From NCBI GenBank assembly GCA_963663945.1, contig OY760687.1:3844001-3908000 (forward strand): a DNA stretch of 64,000 nucleotides, given 5' to 3'. Position numbers and translations under genes: made by a program. Positions 53,061 through 62,016 of this stretch are shown here, in pieces. Positions within the stretch are counted from its first letter, which is position 1, and every line of letters begins with the position of its first letter. Source of the DNA: Bin87 sp963663945 (GTDB taxonomy: Bacteria > Chloroflexota > Dehalococcoidia > Lucifugimonadales > UBA3495). The notes beneath the pieces are model-generated. The model made no database searches. It was not told where the DNA came from and saw only the letters and a program-made list of their open reading frames with translations.

Positions 53061-53261
53061 TTACCTCGCCTTGAATTGTTCGAGTAGGCTTTGGACGCTA
53101 TTTTCGAGCCTGTCCCTTTCAGCTTCCAAGTAGGTTTTCACGGCTTCAGGACCTTCTCTATCAAAATGGTCGGCCATTGGTGCCCACAGCTCCCTGGTCT
53201 CTGGAGCCAAATGTTGTGCGATCGTCTCACTGAAGGAGCGATGGGATTTTGCTTCCGGCAT
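53061..53261 (-). CDS. Small unknown protein, first gene of the SMC-like operon
   Basis: 66 residues from the ATG at 53261, preceded by GGAGG at 5 bases; longer frames reach 53288 and 53300 without a ribosome site. Highly charged and helical: SETIAQHLAPETRELWAPM, then EAVKTYLEAERDRLENSV, which looks like a coiled coil. No known family recognised. Its position five bases before the ATPase gene suggests a cofactor or regulator of it, comparable to the small middle component of three-gene defence systems. Confidence 0.6.
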   Translation of the reverse strand: MPEAKSHRSFSETIAQHLAPETRELWAPMADHFDREGPEAVKTYLEAERDRLENSVQSLLEQFKAR

Positions 53262-53694
53262 TCTATCCTCCGTCGTAGCCTTTGGCATGAGAAGGCTCAA
53301 CTGGCGTGTTGCTTACGGTCACGCTAATTATACGATAATCACCACGCCAGGCTATCGTAAAGCCCACCGAAACCCAGTCACATGTGATATCGATTAGGTG
53401 CTGTCGGTAAGAATTGTATGCCCCGCCAGGTTCCTTCCCGTAGCATTATTCTCCAAGCCGAACGTCTACACAAAAAACGTGATCCACTTTAGCACGCCGG
53501 AGCAGAGCGTTCAGCGAATCACCAAGGTGCGTGAGAGCACGGCATGGAGTGCTTCGGTGCCTGTAAGTCCTGCGGCAGTACGGAGCACTCCAAAGGATTG
53601 CGCTCAATGGGGCGTTTCTCCAAGGGAGTGATGCACCAACTCCAAAAACTAGGAACTCGCGGTCACTTTCCTTCAAAGCCCAATCAGACGGTCC
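53262..53694. other. Intergenic region bordering the low-GC island
   Basis: No supported gene. An 8-bp stem (GGAGTGCT at 53546-53553 with AGCACTCC at 53584-53591) has a 30-base loop. Overlapping small reading frames on both strands have no ribosome site. It probably contains the promoter of the SMC-like operon (near 53330, TTATACGATAAT-type AT-rich text) and the island edge. Confidence 0.4.
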
Positions 53695-54909
53695 TCACAA
53701 ATTCAGCTCCAAGATATACAGCCCGCCCTGCAGCCGGTCCACCACGTACATGATGCCGTTTTCGTCCACGTGGACGTCGTTGATGCCGTTGGCGTCGGCG
53801 CCCTCGGGGATCTGGGGGATGTAGTAGGCGACCTCCTGGGGCTGGAAAGGGTTGGTGGTGTCGAAGACGCGGATGCCGCCGTTGAAGAAGGTGGCGTACA
53901 CCAGGGTGTCCGAGCGCAGGGACAGGGCGCCGGGGCGGTTCTCGTGGATGTTGTGCGCTCCGTAGCGGCCCGGTCGATTGAAGAAGTCGTCGGTGTCCTG
54001 CATGGGCAGCGTGCTGATGATCACGGGGTTGGTCTCCAGCCGGTTGTCCATCAGCCATACCAGCTTGGGGTAGTCCGCGCCACCCAGGGCGGTGGCCTCC
54101 TGGGTCACCACCAGCAGGTCGCGGCTGAACAGCGGCAGCACCGTGTGGGTGAACCCGGGGAACGGCGGCGCATAGTTCAGCTGGGCAATGACCGAGGGAC
54201 GGGACACGTCGGAGATGTCGAGGGTGATGACGCCGGAGTCCTTCCAGCCGCAGTAGGCCCGGTCCGGCCGGTTGGGATACACGTTGGTGTTGTGGACGCT
54301 GTGGCCCACGTCCAGATAGGGATGGCGGTCCGGCGGCGGCGCGTCGTCGCCCTCCTGGGTGCCGGGCAGCCACCAGCGGCCGGCCTCGCGCGGATTTGAC
54401 GGGTTGCTGACGTCCATGATCACGTAGAACTGGTCGTCCTTGGGATCCGTGGGCCTGGAATCGGGCGTGCCGGTGGCGAGGTGCGCGTAGTCGCCGTCGA
54501 CCCACCACAGGCAGTGGCACCCGCGAGAGCCGGGTCCCTGGGCGTCCCAGGAGGCGATGCGCCGGGGCGACTCGGGATCGCTGATGTCGAAGACGCCCAT
54601 GCCGGTTCCAGGCTGGCCGTGCTGCAGGGACTGGTAGGCCACCAGCATCGTGTCGCCGAAGATCGACAGGGAGTTGGAGCGCAGGTGGCCGTGGTCCAGA
54701 TCGGTCTGGGCCACCACTTTGGGGTTGGCCAGGTCGGTGACGTCGACGCTGGTGAAGTCCTTGGGCGCAGACTCGTGGGCCAGGTAAAGGATGCGGCGCC
54801 CGCTGGCGGTTTGGTGCAGGTCCACGCCCTCGCCGATGTTGTTGTGCCCCTTGAGATCGACGTGGGCAATGAGCTTCATGTTCCTGGTTTCAGCAGCTTG
54901 AGTCGCCAT
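53695..54909 (-). CDS. LVIVD-repeat beta-propeller protein
   Basis: 404 residues from the ATG at 54909, with GGAGGG 5-6 bases upstream; a longer frame to 55299 is unconserved. Repeats of the LVIVD type (TSVDVTDLANPKVV, GVFDISDPESPRRIAS, ITLDISDVSRPSVIAQ, RVFDTTNPFQPQEV) form a propeller. No signal peptide. Related proteins are often surface or selenium-binding-like; the role here is unknown. Immediately next to the low-GC island but of normal high GC. Divergent from the flavin monooxygenase. Confidence 0.85.
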   Translation of the reverse strand: MATQAAETRNMKLIAHVDLKGHNNIGEGVDLHQTASGRRILYLAHESAPKDFTSVDVTDLANPKVVAQTDLDHGHLRSNSLSIFGDTMLVAYQSLQHGQPGTGMGVFDISDPESPRRIASWDAQGPGSRGCHCLWWVDGDYAHLATGTPDSRPTDPKDDQFYVIMDVSNPSNPREAGRWWLPGTQEGDDAPPPDRHPYLDVGHSVHNTNVYPNRPDRAYCGWKDSGVITLDISDVSRPSVIAQLNYAPPFPGFTHTVLPLFSRDLLVVTQEATALGGADYPKLVWLMDNRLETNPVIISTLPMQDTDDFFNRPGRYGAHNIHENRPGALSLRSDTLVYATFFNGGIRVFDTTNPFQPQEVAYYIPQIPEGADANGINDVHVDENGIMYVVDRLQGGLYILELNL

Positions 54910-55081
54910 GAAGTCCCTCCGGCGCCGCGTGAGCGCAGCCTTCAACGTGTCGTGTTCGATGCCTGGGCGAAGTGTACCATCGCGTGTGCCTGAGGACGGA
55001 TGCAAAGGCGTGCCAGCCCGCACGCGCTCGCGAATGCCTGTACAATCCCAGCCAGTCAGCTTGAAGGAGGCGCGGTCGATC

Positions 55082-56134
55082 ATGAAGTTTGCCCTGTTTT
55101 TGCTGGGTTCCTGGACGGAACCGGAGGCCGACGCCCAGAGCCGGATCTTCGGCGAGATGCTGGAGCAGGTGGAGTACGCCGAGGAGCTCGGCTTCGATTC
55201 GATGTGGATCGCGGAGCACCACTCCAGCCGGTACGGAATCTGCCCCTCGCTGATGCCCCTGCTGACGCACATTGCCGCGCGCACGAAGAAGATACGCATC
55301 GGGGCTGGCGTCAGCGTCCTGCCCTTCTACAACCCCATTTTCCTGGCCGAGGAGAGCGCCATGCTGGACGTTCTGAGCCACGGCAGGCTGGATTTCGGGG
55401 TTGGTCGCGGCTCGGCCGATTACGAGTACGGCAACTTCAACATCGATATCGACACGCGCGACGTGCGCACCCAGGAGGCGTTGGACATCATCCTGGGGCT
55501 GTGGACGCAGCAGGATTTCTCCTATCAGGGCGAGTTCTACCAGGTGAAAGACCTGACCATCGCCCCCTCGCCCGTGCAGAAGCCCCATCCGCCGGTGTAC
55601 TTGGCGGTGTCGCGGACGCCGGCCAGCGTGGACGTCGCCGTGGAGCGGGACCTGCCCATCCTGACCAGCTTTTCGACGCCGGAGGCCGACAACCTGGGCC
55701 TGTTCTCCCTGTATGCCGAGCGCTGCGCCGCCGCCGGCAAGAACCTGCCCGTGGGCGAGATGCCCTACTTCCGATACGTGCATGTGGATGAGGACGAGCA
55801 CACGGCTCGGGAATATCCCCGCGAGTCCATCAGATGGGTGCGCGACCTGGCAACCTACCGGCGCACGCTGACCCGCGGCGACGAGATCAACGTGGACCTG
55901 GACCACTGGCGGACAATCCGCACCACGGAGCCGCCCAGCTACGAGTCGGAACTGGAGGGCACGGTGTACTTCGGCACACCGGACGATTGCGTGCGGAGGA
56001 TAGAGAAACTCCGGGACGAACACGGCATCGAGTACTTCGGCGCGTGCATGTCGTTCGGCCACATGGAACACTCCCGAGTGATGCGCTCCATGGAGCTTTT
56101 CGCGAAAGAAGTGATGCCCAAGTTCCGCGATTAG
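55082..56134 (+). CDS. LLM class flavin-dependent oxidoreductase
   Basis: 350 residues from the ATG at 55082 with GGAGG about 12 bases upstream. Luciferase-like barrel: ELGFDSMWIAEHHSSRYG, RIGAGVSVLPFYNPI, GRLDFGVGRGS, then YFGTPDDCVRRIEKL. It resembles the alkanal monooxygenase-like branch. Paralogous to the protein at 28494 in fold but not in detail. Probably supplied with FMNH2 by a reductase encoded elsewhere. Confidence 0.93.
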   Translation: MKFALFLLGSWTEPEADAQSRIFGEMLEQVEYAEELGFDSMWIAEHHSSRYGICPSLMPLLTHIAARTKKIRIGAGVSVLPFYNPIFLAEESAMLDVLSHGRLDFGVGRGSADYEYGNFNIDIDTRDVRTQEALDIILGLWTQQDFSYQGEFYQVKDLTIAPSPVQKPHPPVYLAVSRTPASVDVAVERDLPILTSFSTPEADNLGLFSLYAERCAAAGKNLPVGEMPYFRYVHVDEDEHTAREYPRESIRWVRDLATYRRTLTRGDEINVDLDHWRTIRTTEPPSYESELEGTVYFGTPDDCVRRIEKLRDEHGIEYFGACMSFGHMEHSRVMRSMELFAKEVMPKFRD

Positions 56135-56314
56135 GGGATCTCTGCAGGCTCCGAACGGTTCGTATTCTCGCCGCTGTTCGCGATCATCGCGTTGGAACGG
56201 TAGAGGTTACAATCACGTCGAAAGGGCGGGAGCGCGGCGAGTATCAGTCGATCCGCACACTGCGACCTGTCCGTTGAACACACCAGGCCGACACAGCGAG
56301 ATCAGGAGGGGATC

Positions 56315-57220
56315 ATGCCGGATAGCTTGGATAACATCGTTGAATCCCACGAGGCAGAGCGCCTGGCCACCGGGTTCTCGTTTACCGAAGGACCTTTGTG
56401 GCACCCCGACGGCTACCTGCTGTTCGTGAACAACCGCGTCAACGTCATCTATCGCCTGGTTCCCGGCGGCGAACCGGAGGTGGTCCGCGAAAACAGCGGC
56501 GGCGCCAACGGCCTGACCTTCGACCTGCAGGGCAGGATCATCATGTGCGACGGGGACGACCGGCAGATGACCCGCTGGGAGCCTGATGGTTCCATCACCG
56601 TCATCGCCGACCGCTGGGAGGGCAAGCGCCTGCACCGGCCCAACGACGTGGTGTGCCGCTCCGATGGAAGCATCTACTTCACCAACCCCGGGCTGCGCCT
56701 GCCGCCGGAGGAGCGGGAGATCGACTTCCACGGCATCCATCGCATTGCGCCCGACGGCACGGTGTCGGCCGTGATCACTGACCTGGAATCGCCCAACGGC
56801 CTGGCATTCTCGCCTGACGAGTCCATCCTGTACGCCGACAACACCCGGCGCGGCGACGAGTGCGCGGCAGAGAAAGAACGCGGCGAGGTCTGCACCCACC
56901 AGTACATCCGGGCCTACGACGTGGCGCCGGATGGTTCGGTGAGCAACAGCCGCCTGTTCGCCGAGATGCACTCGTCGGAGGACGGCGTGCCCGACGGCAT
57001 GAAGGTCGATACCGAGGGGCGGATTTACTGCACCGGGGCGGAGGGCGTCTGGGTCTTCGAGCCGGACGGTGCGCTGTTGGGCATCATCCGGTTGCCCGAG
57101 ATTCCGGCCAACTGCGCGTGGGGCGACGCCGACTACCGCACCATGTACTTCACCGCCCGCAGTTCCGTGTACCGGATGCGCATGAAGACCACCGGCATCA
57201 ACCCCTGGCGCGGCGGCTGA
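56315..57220 (+). CDS. SMP-30/gluconolactonase family protein
   Basis: 301 residues, AGGAGGGG before the ATG. Six-blade propeller with the family motifs FTEGPLWHPDGYLLFV (metal Glu), RPNDVVCRSDGSIYFTNPG (Asn), ESPNGLAFSPDESILYADNT (Asn) and PDGMKVDTEGRIYCTG (Asp). Hydrolyses sugar or aromatic lactones. The next gene starts 25 bases downstream, so the pair is likely one transcript. Confidence 0.95.
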   Translation: MPDSLDNIVESHEAERLATGFSFTEGPLWHPDGYLLFVNNRVNVIYRLVPGGEPEVVRENSGGANGLTFDLQGRIIMCDGDDRQMTRWEPDGSITVIADRWEGKRLHRPNDVVCRSDGSIYFTNPGLRLPPEEREIDFHGIHRIAPDGTVSAVITDLESPNGLAFSPDESILYADNTRRGDECAAEKERGEVCTHQYIRAYDVAPDGSVSNSRLFAEMHSSEDGVPDGMKVDTEGRIYCTGAEGVWVFEPDGALLGIIRLPEIPANCAWGDADYRTMYFTARSSVYRMRMKTTGINPWRGG

Positions 57221-57245
57221 CTCTCACCGGAAAGGAGTTTGTCTC

Positions 57246-58139
57246 ATGCAAGAGCGCGACCTGATTGGCTATGGCGCAAGCCCGCCCGCGGTGGAATGGC
57301 CCAACGGCGCGCGCATCGCCGTGTCGTTCGTCGTCAACTACGAGGAAGGATCCGAGAACTCCATCCTGGACGGCGATCCCCACGGCGAGACGGTCGGCGA
57401 GTCGCCGTCGCCCGTGGCTCGCGGCGAGCGGGACCTGGCCAACGAGTCCTTCTTCGAGTACGGCAGCCGGGTTGGCGTCTGGCGCATCCTGGATATGTTC
57501 GACGAATATGGGGTGGACGGCACCATCTTCGCCTGTGCCCTGGCCCTGGAACGCAATCCCGAAGTGGGGCGGGAGGTCGTGCGCCGGGGCCACGAGGTCA
57601 TGGGCCACGGCAACCGGTGGGAAGAGTATTACAACATGGACCGGGAGACCGAGCGTCAGGCCATCAACGAGGCCGTTGCATCGATCGCGCGCGCGTGCGG
57701 CGAGCGGCCGCTGGGCTGGTACACCCGTTACGGGCCCAGCGTCAACACTCGGGAACTGGTGGTGGAGGAAGGCGGGTTCGTCTACGACTGCAACGCCTAC
57801 AACGACGACCTGCCCTACTACACGCAGGTCCACGGCAATCCGTGGCTGGTGGTGCCTTACTCTCTGGAGGTCAACGACTACGGGTTCTGGCGCGGCCAGC
57901 TGTCAACGCCCATGGACTTCTTCGAGTCGGCGCGCAACTGCTTCGACACCCTTTACCGGGAGGGAGCAACCCACCCCAAGATGATGTCGGTGGGGCTGCA
58001 TTGCCGCATCATCGGCAAGCCGGCCCGGGCGGCGGCGCTGCGCCGGTTCATCGAGTACGTGCGGAGCAAGCCCGACGTGTGGCTGGCTCGCCGCATCGAC
58101 ATCGCCCGCTGGTGGCTGGAGCATTACCCGGCGCAGTAG
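57246..58139 (+). CDS. Polysaccharide deacetylase/PuuE-type allantoinase family protein
   Basis: 297 residues, AAAGGAG before the ATG. NodB homology: WPNGARIAVSFVVNYEEGSE at the N-terminus, then HEVMGHGNRWEE carrying a metal His pair, and a late LHCRIIGKPAR with the final His. This is the layout of the PuuE/cyclic-imidase branch that cleaves allantoin or similar ring amides. Coupled to the gluconolactonase-like gene; the pair might open ring substrates in succession. Confidence 0.92.
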   Translation: MQERDLIGYGASPPAVEWPNGARIAVSFVVNYEEGSENSILDGDPHGETVGESPSPVARGERDLANESFFEYGSRVGVWRILDMFDEYGVDGTIFACALALERNPEVGREVVRRGHEVMGHGNRWEEYYNMDRETERQAINEAVASIARACGERPLGWYTRYGPSVNTRELVVEEGGFVYDCNAYNDDLPYYTQVHGNPWLVVPYSLEVNDYGFWRGQLSTPMDFFESARNCFDTLYREGATHPKMMSVGLHCRIIGKPARAAALRRFIEYVRSKPDVWLARRIDIARWWLEHYPAQ

Positions 58140-58142
58140 CGG

Positions 58143-59339
58143 CTATTCGTCCACGGTCTGGGCGGCGGCCAGGAAGTCGGCGTCGGCGAAATCCGCGAAG
58201 CGATCGGGCAGGAACTCGCTCATGTCGGACACCACGTGGGTCGAGCCGCGCCCGATATAGTCGGCGATGATGCGGCCGGTGATCGGCCCCAGGTGGATGC
58301 CCTTGGTGGTGTGGCCGGTGGCCAGGTAGATGCCATCCCAGCCGGGGACCGGACCGATGATGGGATTGCTGTCGGGGCTCAGGGGGCGGGAACCGGCAAG
58401 CTGCTGCACCAACTCGGCGCGCTCCAGGTCGGGCAAGACGTCGATGGCGCGCTGTAGCAGTTCCAGCCGGGCGCTCTCGGTAGGCTGGCGGTCGAACTCC
58501 TCCCCGGCGAAGAGACTTCGCTGGTCGTAGTCCCGGCCGCCGGTGCTGCCCACGCTGGTGAGGCCGTCCAGCCGGCTGATCATGTGTCCACGCTTGGGCG
58601 AGCTGATCAGCACCGGCAGGGACTCTCCCGGGTAGTTGAGCAGGAGGCGTTCGCCCTTCATGGGCCGGACCGGAACCGGGAAGCCCAGCCAGGGTGTGAA
58701 GGCCCGGCTCCAGGTGCCGGCGGCCACCACCACCGCGCCGCAGTGCATGTCCCCGGACGCGGTTTTGACGCCGGAGATCGTGGAGCCGCTGGCCAGCAGG
58801 AGGCCGGTTACCTCGCGGTGCATGATGCTGGCGCCCTTCAGCTCGGCGCCACGGGCCAGGGCCAGGTTGAATCGGTAGCTGTCGAGCTGCGCGGACTCGT
58901 CCTCGTACACGGCGCCGAGGATGGAAAGGGAGAGGCGCGGCTCTATGGATTGGACTTCCCCAGCGTCGATCCAGCGCATGTTGACGTGCGGCTGCTGCCA
59001 GGCCATCAACTCTTTGATCAGGTCAGCCTCGTCGTCATCCAGAGCCAGTCGGAGGGACGGGCGACGCTGATAGAGCAGGTCCATGCCGGTGGCAGCTTCC
59101 AGCTCGGGGACGATTTCCGGAAACTCGGCGTAGGAAGCCCGCGCGAGTTCGAAGGACGCACCGGGGGAGAACTCGGCGCCCAGCAGGCTCAGCGAGCCAG
59201 TGGCGTGGGCGGAGGCCCCGCTGCCGATGGCTTCGCGCTCCAGCAACGTCACCCTGACGCCTTCCCTGGCCAGATAATAGGCGACCGAGCAGCCGACGAC
59301 GCCGGCGCCGATGACGATTACGTCCGCAGTTTCAGGCAA
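58143..59339 (-). CDS. FAD-dependent oxidoreductase, DAO family
   Basis: 398 residues. FAD motif IGAGVVGCSVAYYLA (GAGVVG at 11-16), a VVVAAGTWS strand, and the C-terminal YLATGHTTKGIHLGPITGR typical of D-amino-acid oxidase, glycine oxidase or sarcosine oxidase relatives. It oxidises an amine or amino acid. Convergent with the deacetylase gene, stops 3 bases apart. Confidence 0.93.
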   Translation of the reverse strand: MPETADVIVIGAGVVGCSVAYYLAREGVRVTLLEREAIGSGASAHATGSLSLLGAEFSPGASFELARASYAEFPEIVPELEAATGMDLLYQRRPSLRLALDDDEADLIKELMAWQQPHVNMRWIDAGEVQSIEPRLSLSILGAVYEDESAQLDSYRFNLALARGAELKGASIMHREVTGLLLASGSTISGVKTASGDMHCGAVVVAAGTWSRAFTPWLGFPVPVRPMKGERLLLNYPGESLPVLISSPKRGHMISRLDGLTSVGSTGGRDYDQRSLFAGEEFDRQPTESARLELLQRAIDVLPDLERAELVQQLAGSRPLSPDSNPIIGPVPGWDGIYLATGHTTKGIHLGPITGRIIADYIGRGSTHVVSDMSEFLPDRFADFADADFLAAAQTVDE

Positions 59340-59403
59340 TCTCTTGTACTCCGTTGAGCGTGTTCGGTGTTATCGACATGGGCTGCGGGAGCGTCATGCT
59401 GCC

Positions 59404-59543
59404 TCACGCGTACCCAGTTTGCGGCTGGTAAACGTCAGAATCAGGATTTTCAAGATTTATGGATTATCAGGATTGGAACCGCACTGTAATGGATATCTCC
59501 CAATCCTGCTCAATCATAAAATCCCGTAAATCCTGATTCTGAT
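59404..59543. repeat. Composite repeat: TCACGCGTACCCAGTTT arm plus GTCAGAATCAGG hairpin
   Basis: The left outer arm TCACGCGTACCCAGTTT (59404-59420) is identical to the arm of the GTCATTGCGAG element at 27014, but the core here is the GTCAGAATCAGG hairpin (59434-59543). The right outer arm is worn down. This copy links the two repeat families. Confidence 0.8.
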
Positions 59544-59589
59544 AATTCGCGAAAGCCACATTAAGCCGGCCTCGCAGCAGAAATGCAGG

Positions 59590-59641
59590 CGCCCCGCCTT
59601 TCCTGTCGGTCACCGGGCGAAGACAGGAGGGCGGCGGGGCG
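59590..59641 (-). terminator. Large GC-rich hairpin downstream of the alpha/beta hydrolase
   Basis: CGCCCCGCC (59590-59598) and CCTGTC (59602-59607) pair with GACAGG (59622-59627) and the GCGGCGGGGCG that follows, with small bulges. It lies 27 bases after the hydrolase stop on the minus strand; the following T-run is short (ATTTCT). Confidence 0.5.
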
Positions 59642-59667
59642 TGGACGGCTTCAGCGGCCTGGATTCG

Positions 59668-60426
59668 TCAGGCTGGGGTAGCTGCCGGCTGGTGGGCCTT
59701 CAGGAAACGGCGAGCGTGCGCCACCGCCTCGTCGATGTGCTCCTGGCTGTCCTTCCACGGATAGATGGTCATCTCGGAGTTCGGGGCGAGATCGGCGACT
59801 TCCTTGGCGACCGCATACGGGTGCGCCGGCACGTCTTCGGGCGCGACCAGGATCGGGGTCTGCAGGTTGCGCACGAAATCGCGGTCAACGGTGAACACGA
59901 AGTCCGCGCGGTTGGTGTACATGTTCGTTAAGAAGTCATGCACCATGTCCATGGTTATATCCGGACGTTTCTCGCAGAGCGGCGGTCCCCAACCCGCGAT
60001 GTTGTTCTGGTAGAAGAGGTCCGGCAACTCTGGCCGGAATCCGCTGGGCTGCATGAACGCGACGGCAACGATGCGGTCTGAGGCCAGCCGGAGCAGGTTG
60101 TGCATCATCGGGCCGCCGATGCAGAACCCCATGACCATGAACTCGCCGATGCCGAGAAAGTCCATGAGGCCAAGCTGGTCTTCGGAGTAGGCGTCCCAGG
60201 GACGGTCGATCTCCAGCGGGCCGGTGGACTGGCCCGGGGGCGCGTTGCGCAGGTCGGCGGCGATGACGCGGAAGTCGTTCTTGAAGGCTTCCATGGGGTT
60301 GAAAGGATGCGTCTGCAGGCCGGCCACGGTGGAGTTGAGCCCACCGCCCGGGACGATCAGCAGGGGAAATCCCGAACCGACCTCTTCGTAATAGATGCGG
60401 GTGTCGCCTCTTTCGTAGAACGGCAT
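59668..60426 (-). CDS. Alpha/beta hydrolase with cysteine nucleophile
   Basis: 252 residues from the ATG at 60426, with GGAGG upstream; the 28-residue longer reading lacks support. Fold markers are PLLIVPGGG (oxyanion region), RVIAADLRNAPPGQS, and the nucleophile elbow VMGFCIGGPM with Cys102 in place of Ser. The C-terminal catalytic His is probably in DSQEHIDEAV. A Gly-x-Cys-x-Gly elbow is the hallmark of dienelactone hydrolases, although the rest of the barrel looks like the general hydrolase family. Confidence 0.88.
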   Translation of the reverse strand: MPFYERGDTRIYYEEVGSGFPLLIVPGGGLNSTVAGLQTHPFNPMEAFKNDFRVIAADLRNAPPGQSTGPLEIDRPWDAYSEDQLGLMDFLGIGEFMVMGFCIGGPMMHNLLRLASDRIVAVAFMQPSGFRPELPDLFYQNNIAGWGPPLCEKRPDITMDMVHDFLTNMYTNRADFVFTVDRDFVRNLQTPILVAPEDVPAHPYAVAKEVADLAPNSEMTIYPWKDSQEHIDEAVAHARRFLKAHQPAATPA

Positions 60427-60583
60427 GGCAGTGGTCCTCCGTCGGGGATGTGTGAAGCTAACTGGGCAAACCGTTAGCTGGCGGTTCGAGATGCCGGTAC
60501 AACAGGTCAACCTGGCACGGCGCCAGTGACTGCGCTCCAGCGGTTCGATGTGACGCTGAATCTATGCCACGTCGCCTCGAAGG

Positions 60584-61159
60584 TCAATTCTGCGGTTCGT
60601 CCTCCTGAAACTTGGTCCACTCGTCGAACACCGGGAACGGCCGGGGCAGAACTCCGTGGGGATCCTCAATGCGAAAGGCGATCTTTTCAGGATCCTGGAC
60701 ATTCCTCACCGCGATCGTAACGCCGATTACATCAATGCAGTTTTCACACTCGTTGGGGAGCGTTTGGCGAGTGCGTGGCGATATCAGGATGAGCCTGACT
60801 TCCCGAACCGTTGCCGTGCGGTCAACCAGGTAATCGTCCGCAATGATCTCCCATTCGTTGAGGGCGTGACCACCCTCGGAATACTGGGCCCACAACGACA
60901 AGGGCCCGGAGAAATCGAGCACTACACCCTTCCTGGGGCTGCCATCAACGTGCGGATCGAATTGCCGGAACGAGCGGTTCGCCAGCTCGCCTTTGGCTCT
61001 CGCGACTTCGTACTCGGTCGACAGGTCGACGGAAGTCGACCCGCCACACGCCGCAGCCACCAATAACAGGAGACCGCACGCAGCAACCGCACCGCCGGTC
61101 TTCAATGTCGCGTTACCGTTGATTGCGCGTCGCATGAGCGAGGACCAAACGGCAGTCAC
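60584..61159 (-). CDS. Hypothetical lipoprotein
   Basis: 191 residues from a GTG at 61159 with GGAGATG upstream. A hydrophobic signal with lipobox LVAAAC predicts a lipid-anchored Cys near residue 38. The mature part contains two cysteines close together (NECENCIDVIG) and no family that I recognise. It starts 3 bases after the stop of the epimerase gene, so they are co-transcribed. Function unknown. Confidence 0.7.
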   Translation of the reverse strand: MTAVWSSLMRRAINGNATLKTGGAVAACGLLLLVAAACGGSTSVDLSTEYEVARAKGELANRSFRQFDPHVDGSPRKGVVLDFSGPLSLWAQYSEGGHALNEWEIIADDYLVDRTATVREVRLILISPRTRQTLPNECENCIDVIGVTIAVRNVQDPEKIAFRIEDPHGVLPRPFPVFDEWTKFQEDEPQN

Positions 61160-61162
61160 AAT

Positions 61163-61993
61163 TCATCTCCAATCATGGCGAGGTTTCCAGCCCAGCATCC
61201 GCTGCGCTTTTGCCGTGCTGATCACGCTGGCGACGCCCTCCAACCCGTCGCGTATTTCCACCCGGTCGCTGAAGTTGCGCTTGACCAGGTCGATCGTGGG
61301 CTCGGCAAACCGGCTGGAGGGCTGGGCGAGCATGAAGGCTTCGTACTCCTCGATCTCCACATCCAGCGCCAGAACGTGCGCTTCAGCCACGTCCCGGGCG
61401 TCGGCGTAGGCCCACATGACCAGCGTCAGGGGCTCCTCCGGCGTGGGCGCCGGCCAGGGGAACTCCTCCTGCACCTCGGGCAGCGCGACGTTGGTGAAGC
61501 GGAGGCTGACCACGGTGGTGTCCGAGTTGCGCGCGATCATCCTACCGATGTCCTCGCCGACCTGCTTGGTCAGGCCGTAGGGCTCGAAGGGCATCATGGG
61601 ATGTTCCTCGTCCAGCGGCAGGTACAGCGGGACGAAGGCGTTGCCATCGTGGGCCCAGCCCATGCCGAAAGCGCTGGAGGAGAACACCACGCGGCGCAGC
61701 CCCAACTCCGCCGCGGACATCATGACGTTGAAGTCGGCGGTCACGTTGTTCTCGAAAATGACCCTGGGTTCTGCTCGCTGCGGTCCGGGAATGGCTCCCA
61801 TGTGAATTACGGCTTCCGCGCCGTTAAGGATTTCTGCCACCGCCCCGGCGTCGCCGAGTTCGCAGCGCACGAACTCCGTCGGAAGGTCATCGGCAGCCAG
61901 TTGGTCCGTTGCCAGGACCTCCCGGCCCTGGTCCACCAGCAACTGCACGACGCGGCGTCCCAGCCTTCCGGCCGCTCCGGTTACTACTATCAT
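61163..61993 (-). CDS. NAD-dependent epimerase/dehydratase family protein
   Basis: 276 residues. Extended SDR: VVTGAAGRLGRRVV at the N-terminus, AVIHMGAIPG, SSSAFGMG, and the catalytic Tyr-Lys in EPYGLTKQVGE. The C-terminal part is short, as in uronate dehydrogenases and related sugar-nucleotide enzymes. Twenty-three bases upstream ends the amidase gene on the same strand, so amidase, epimerase and lipoprotein form an operon. Confidence 0.92.
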   Translation of the reverse strand: MIVVTGAAGRLGRRVVQLLVDQGREVLATDQLAADDLPTEFVRCELGDAGAVAEILNGAEAVIHMGAIPGPQRAEPRVIFENNVTADFNVMMSAAELGLRRVVFSSSAFGMGWAHDGNAFVPLYLPLDEEHPMMPFEPYGLTKQVGEDIGRMIARNSDTTVVSLRFTNVALPEVQEEFPWPAPTPEEPLTLVMWAYADARDVAEAHVLALDVEIEEYEAFMLAQPSSRFAEPTIDLVKRNFSDRVEIRDGLEGVASVISTAKAQRMLGWKPRHDWR

Positions 61994-62016
61994 TGGTTCC
62001 TCCGGCTGGCTCTGCT

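Larger units (their letters stand above)
59340..59667. other. Intergenic region with composite repeat and a hairpin
   Basis: Holds the repeat at 59404-59543 and the hairpin at 59590-59641. No gene is supported. Confidence 0.5.

Noticed and set aside
53544..53753. Small Cys-containing plus-strand frame (CFGACKSCGS)
   Set aside because: No ribosome site, runs into the LVIVD gene on the other strand, and no zinc-finger family fits.
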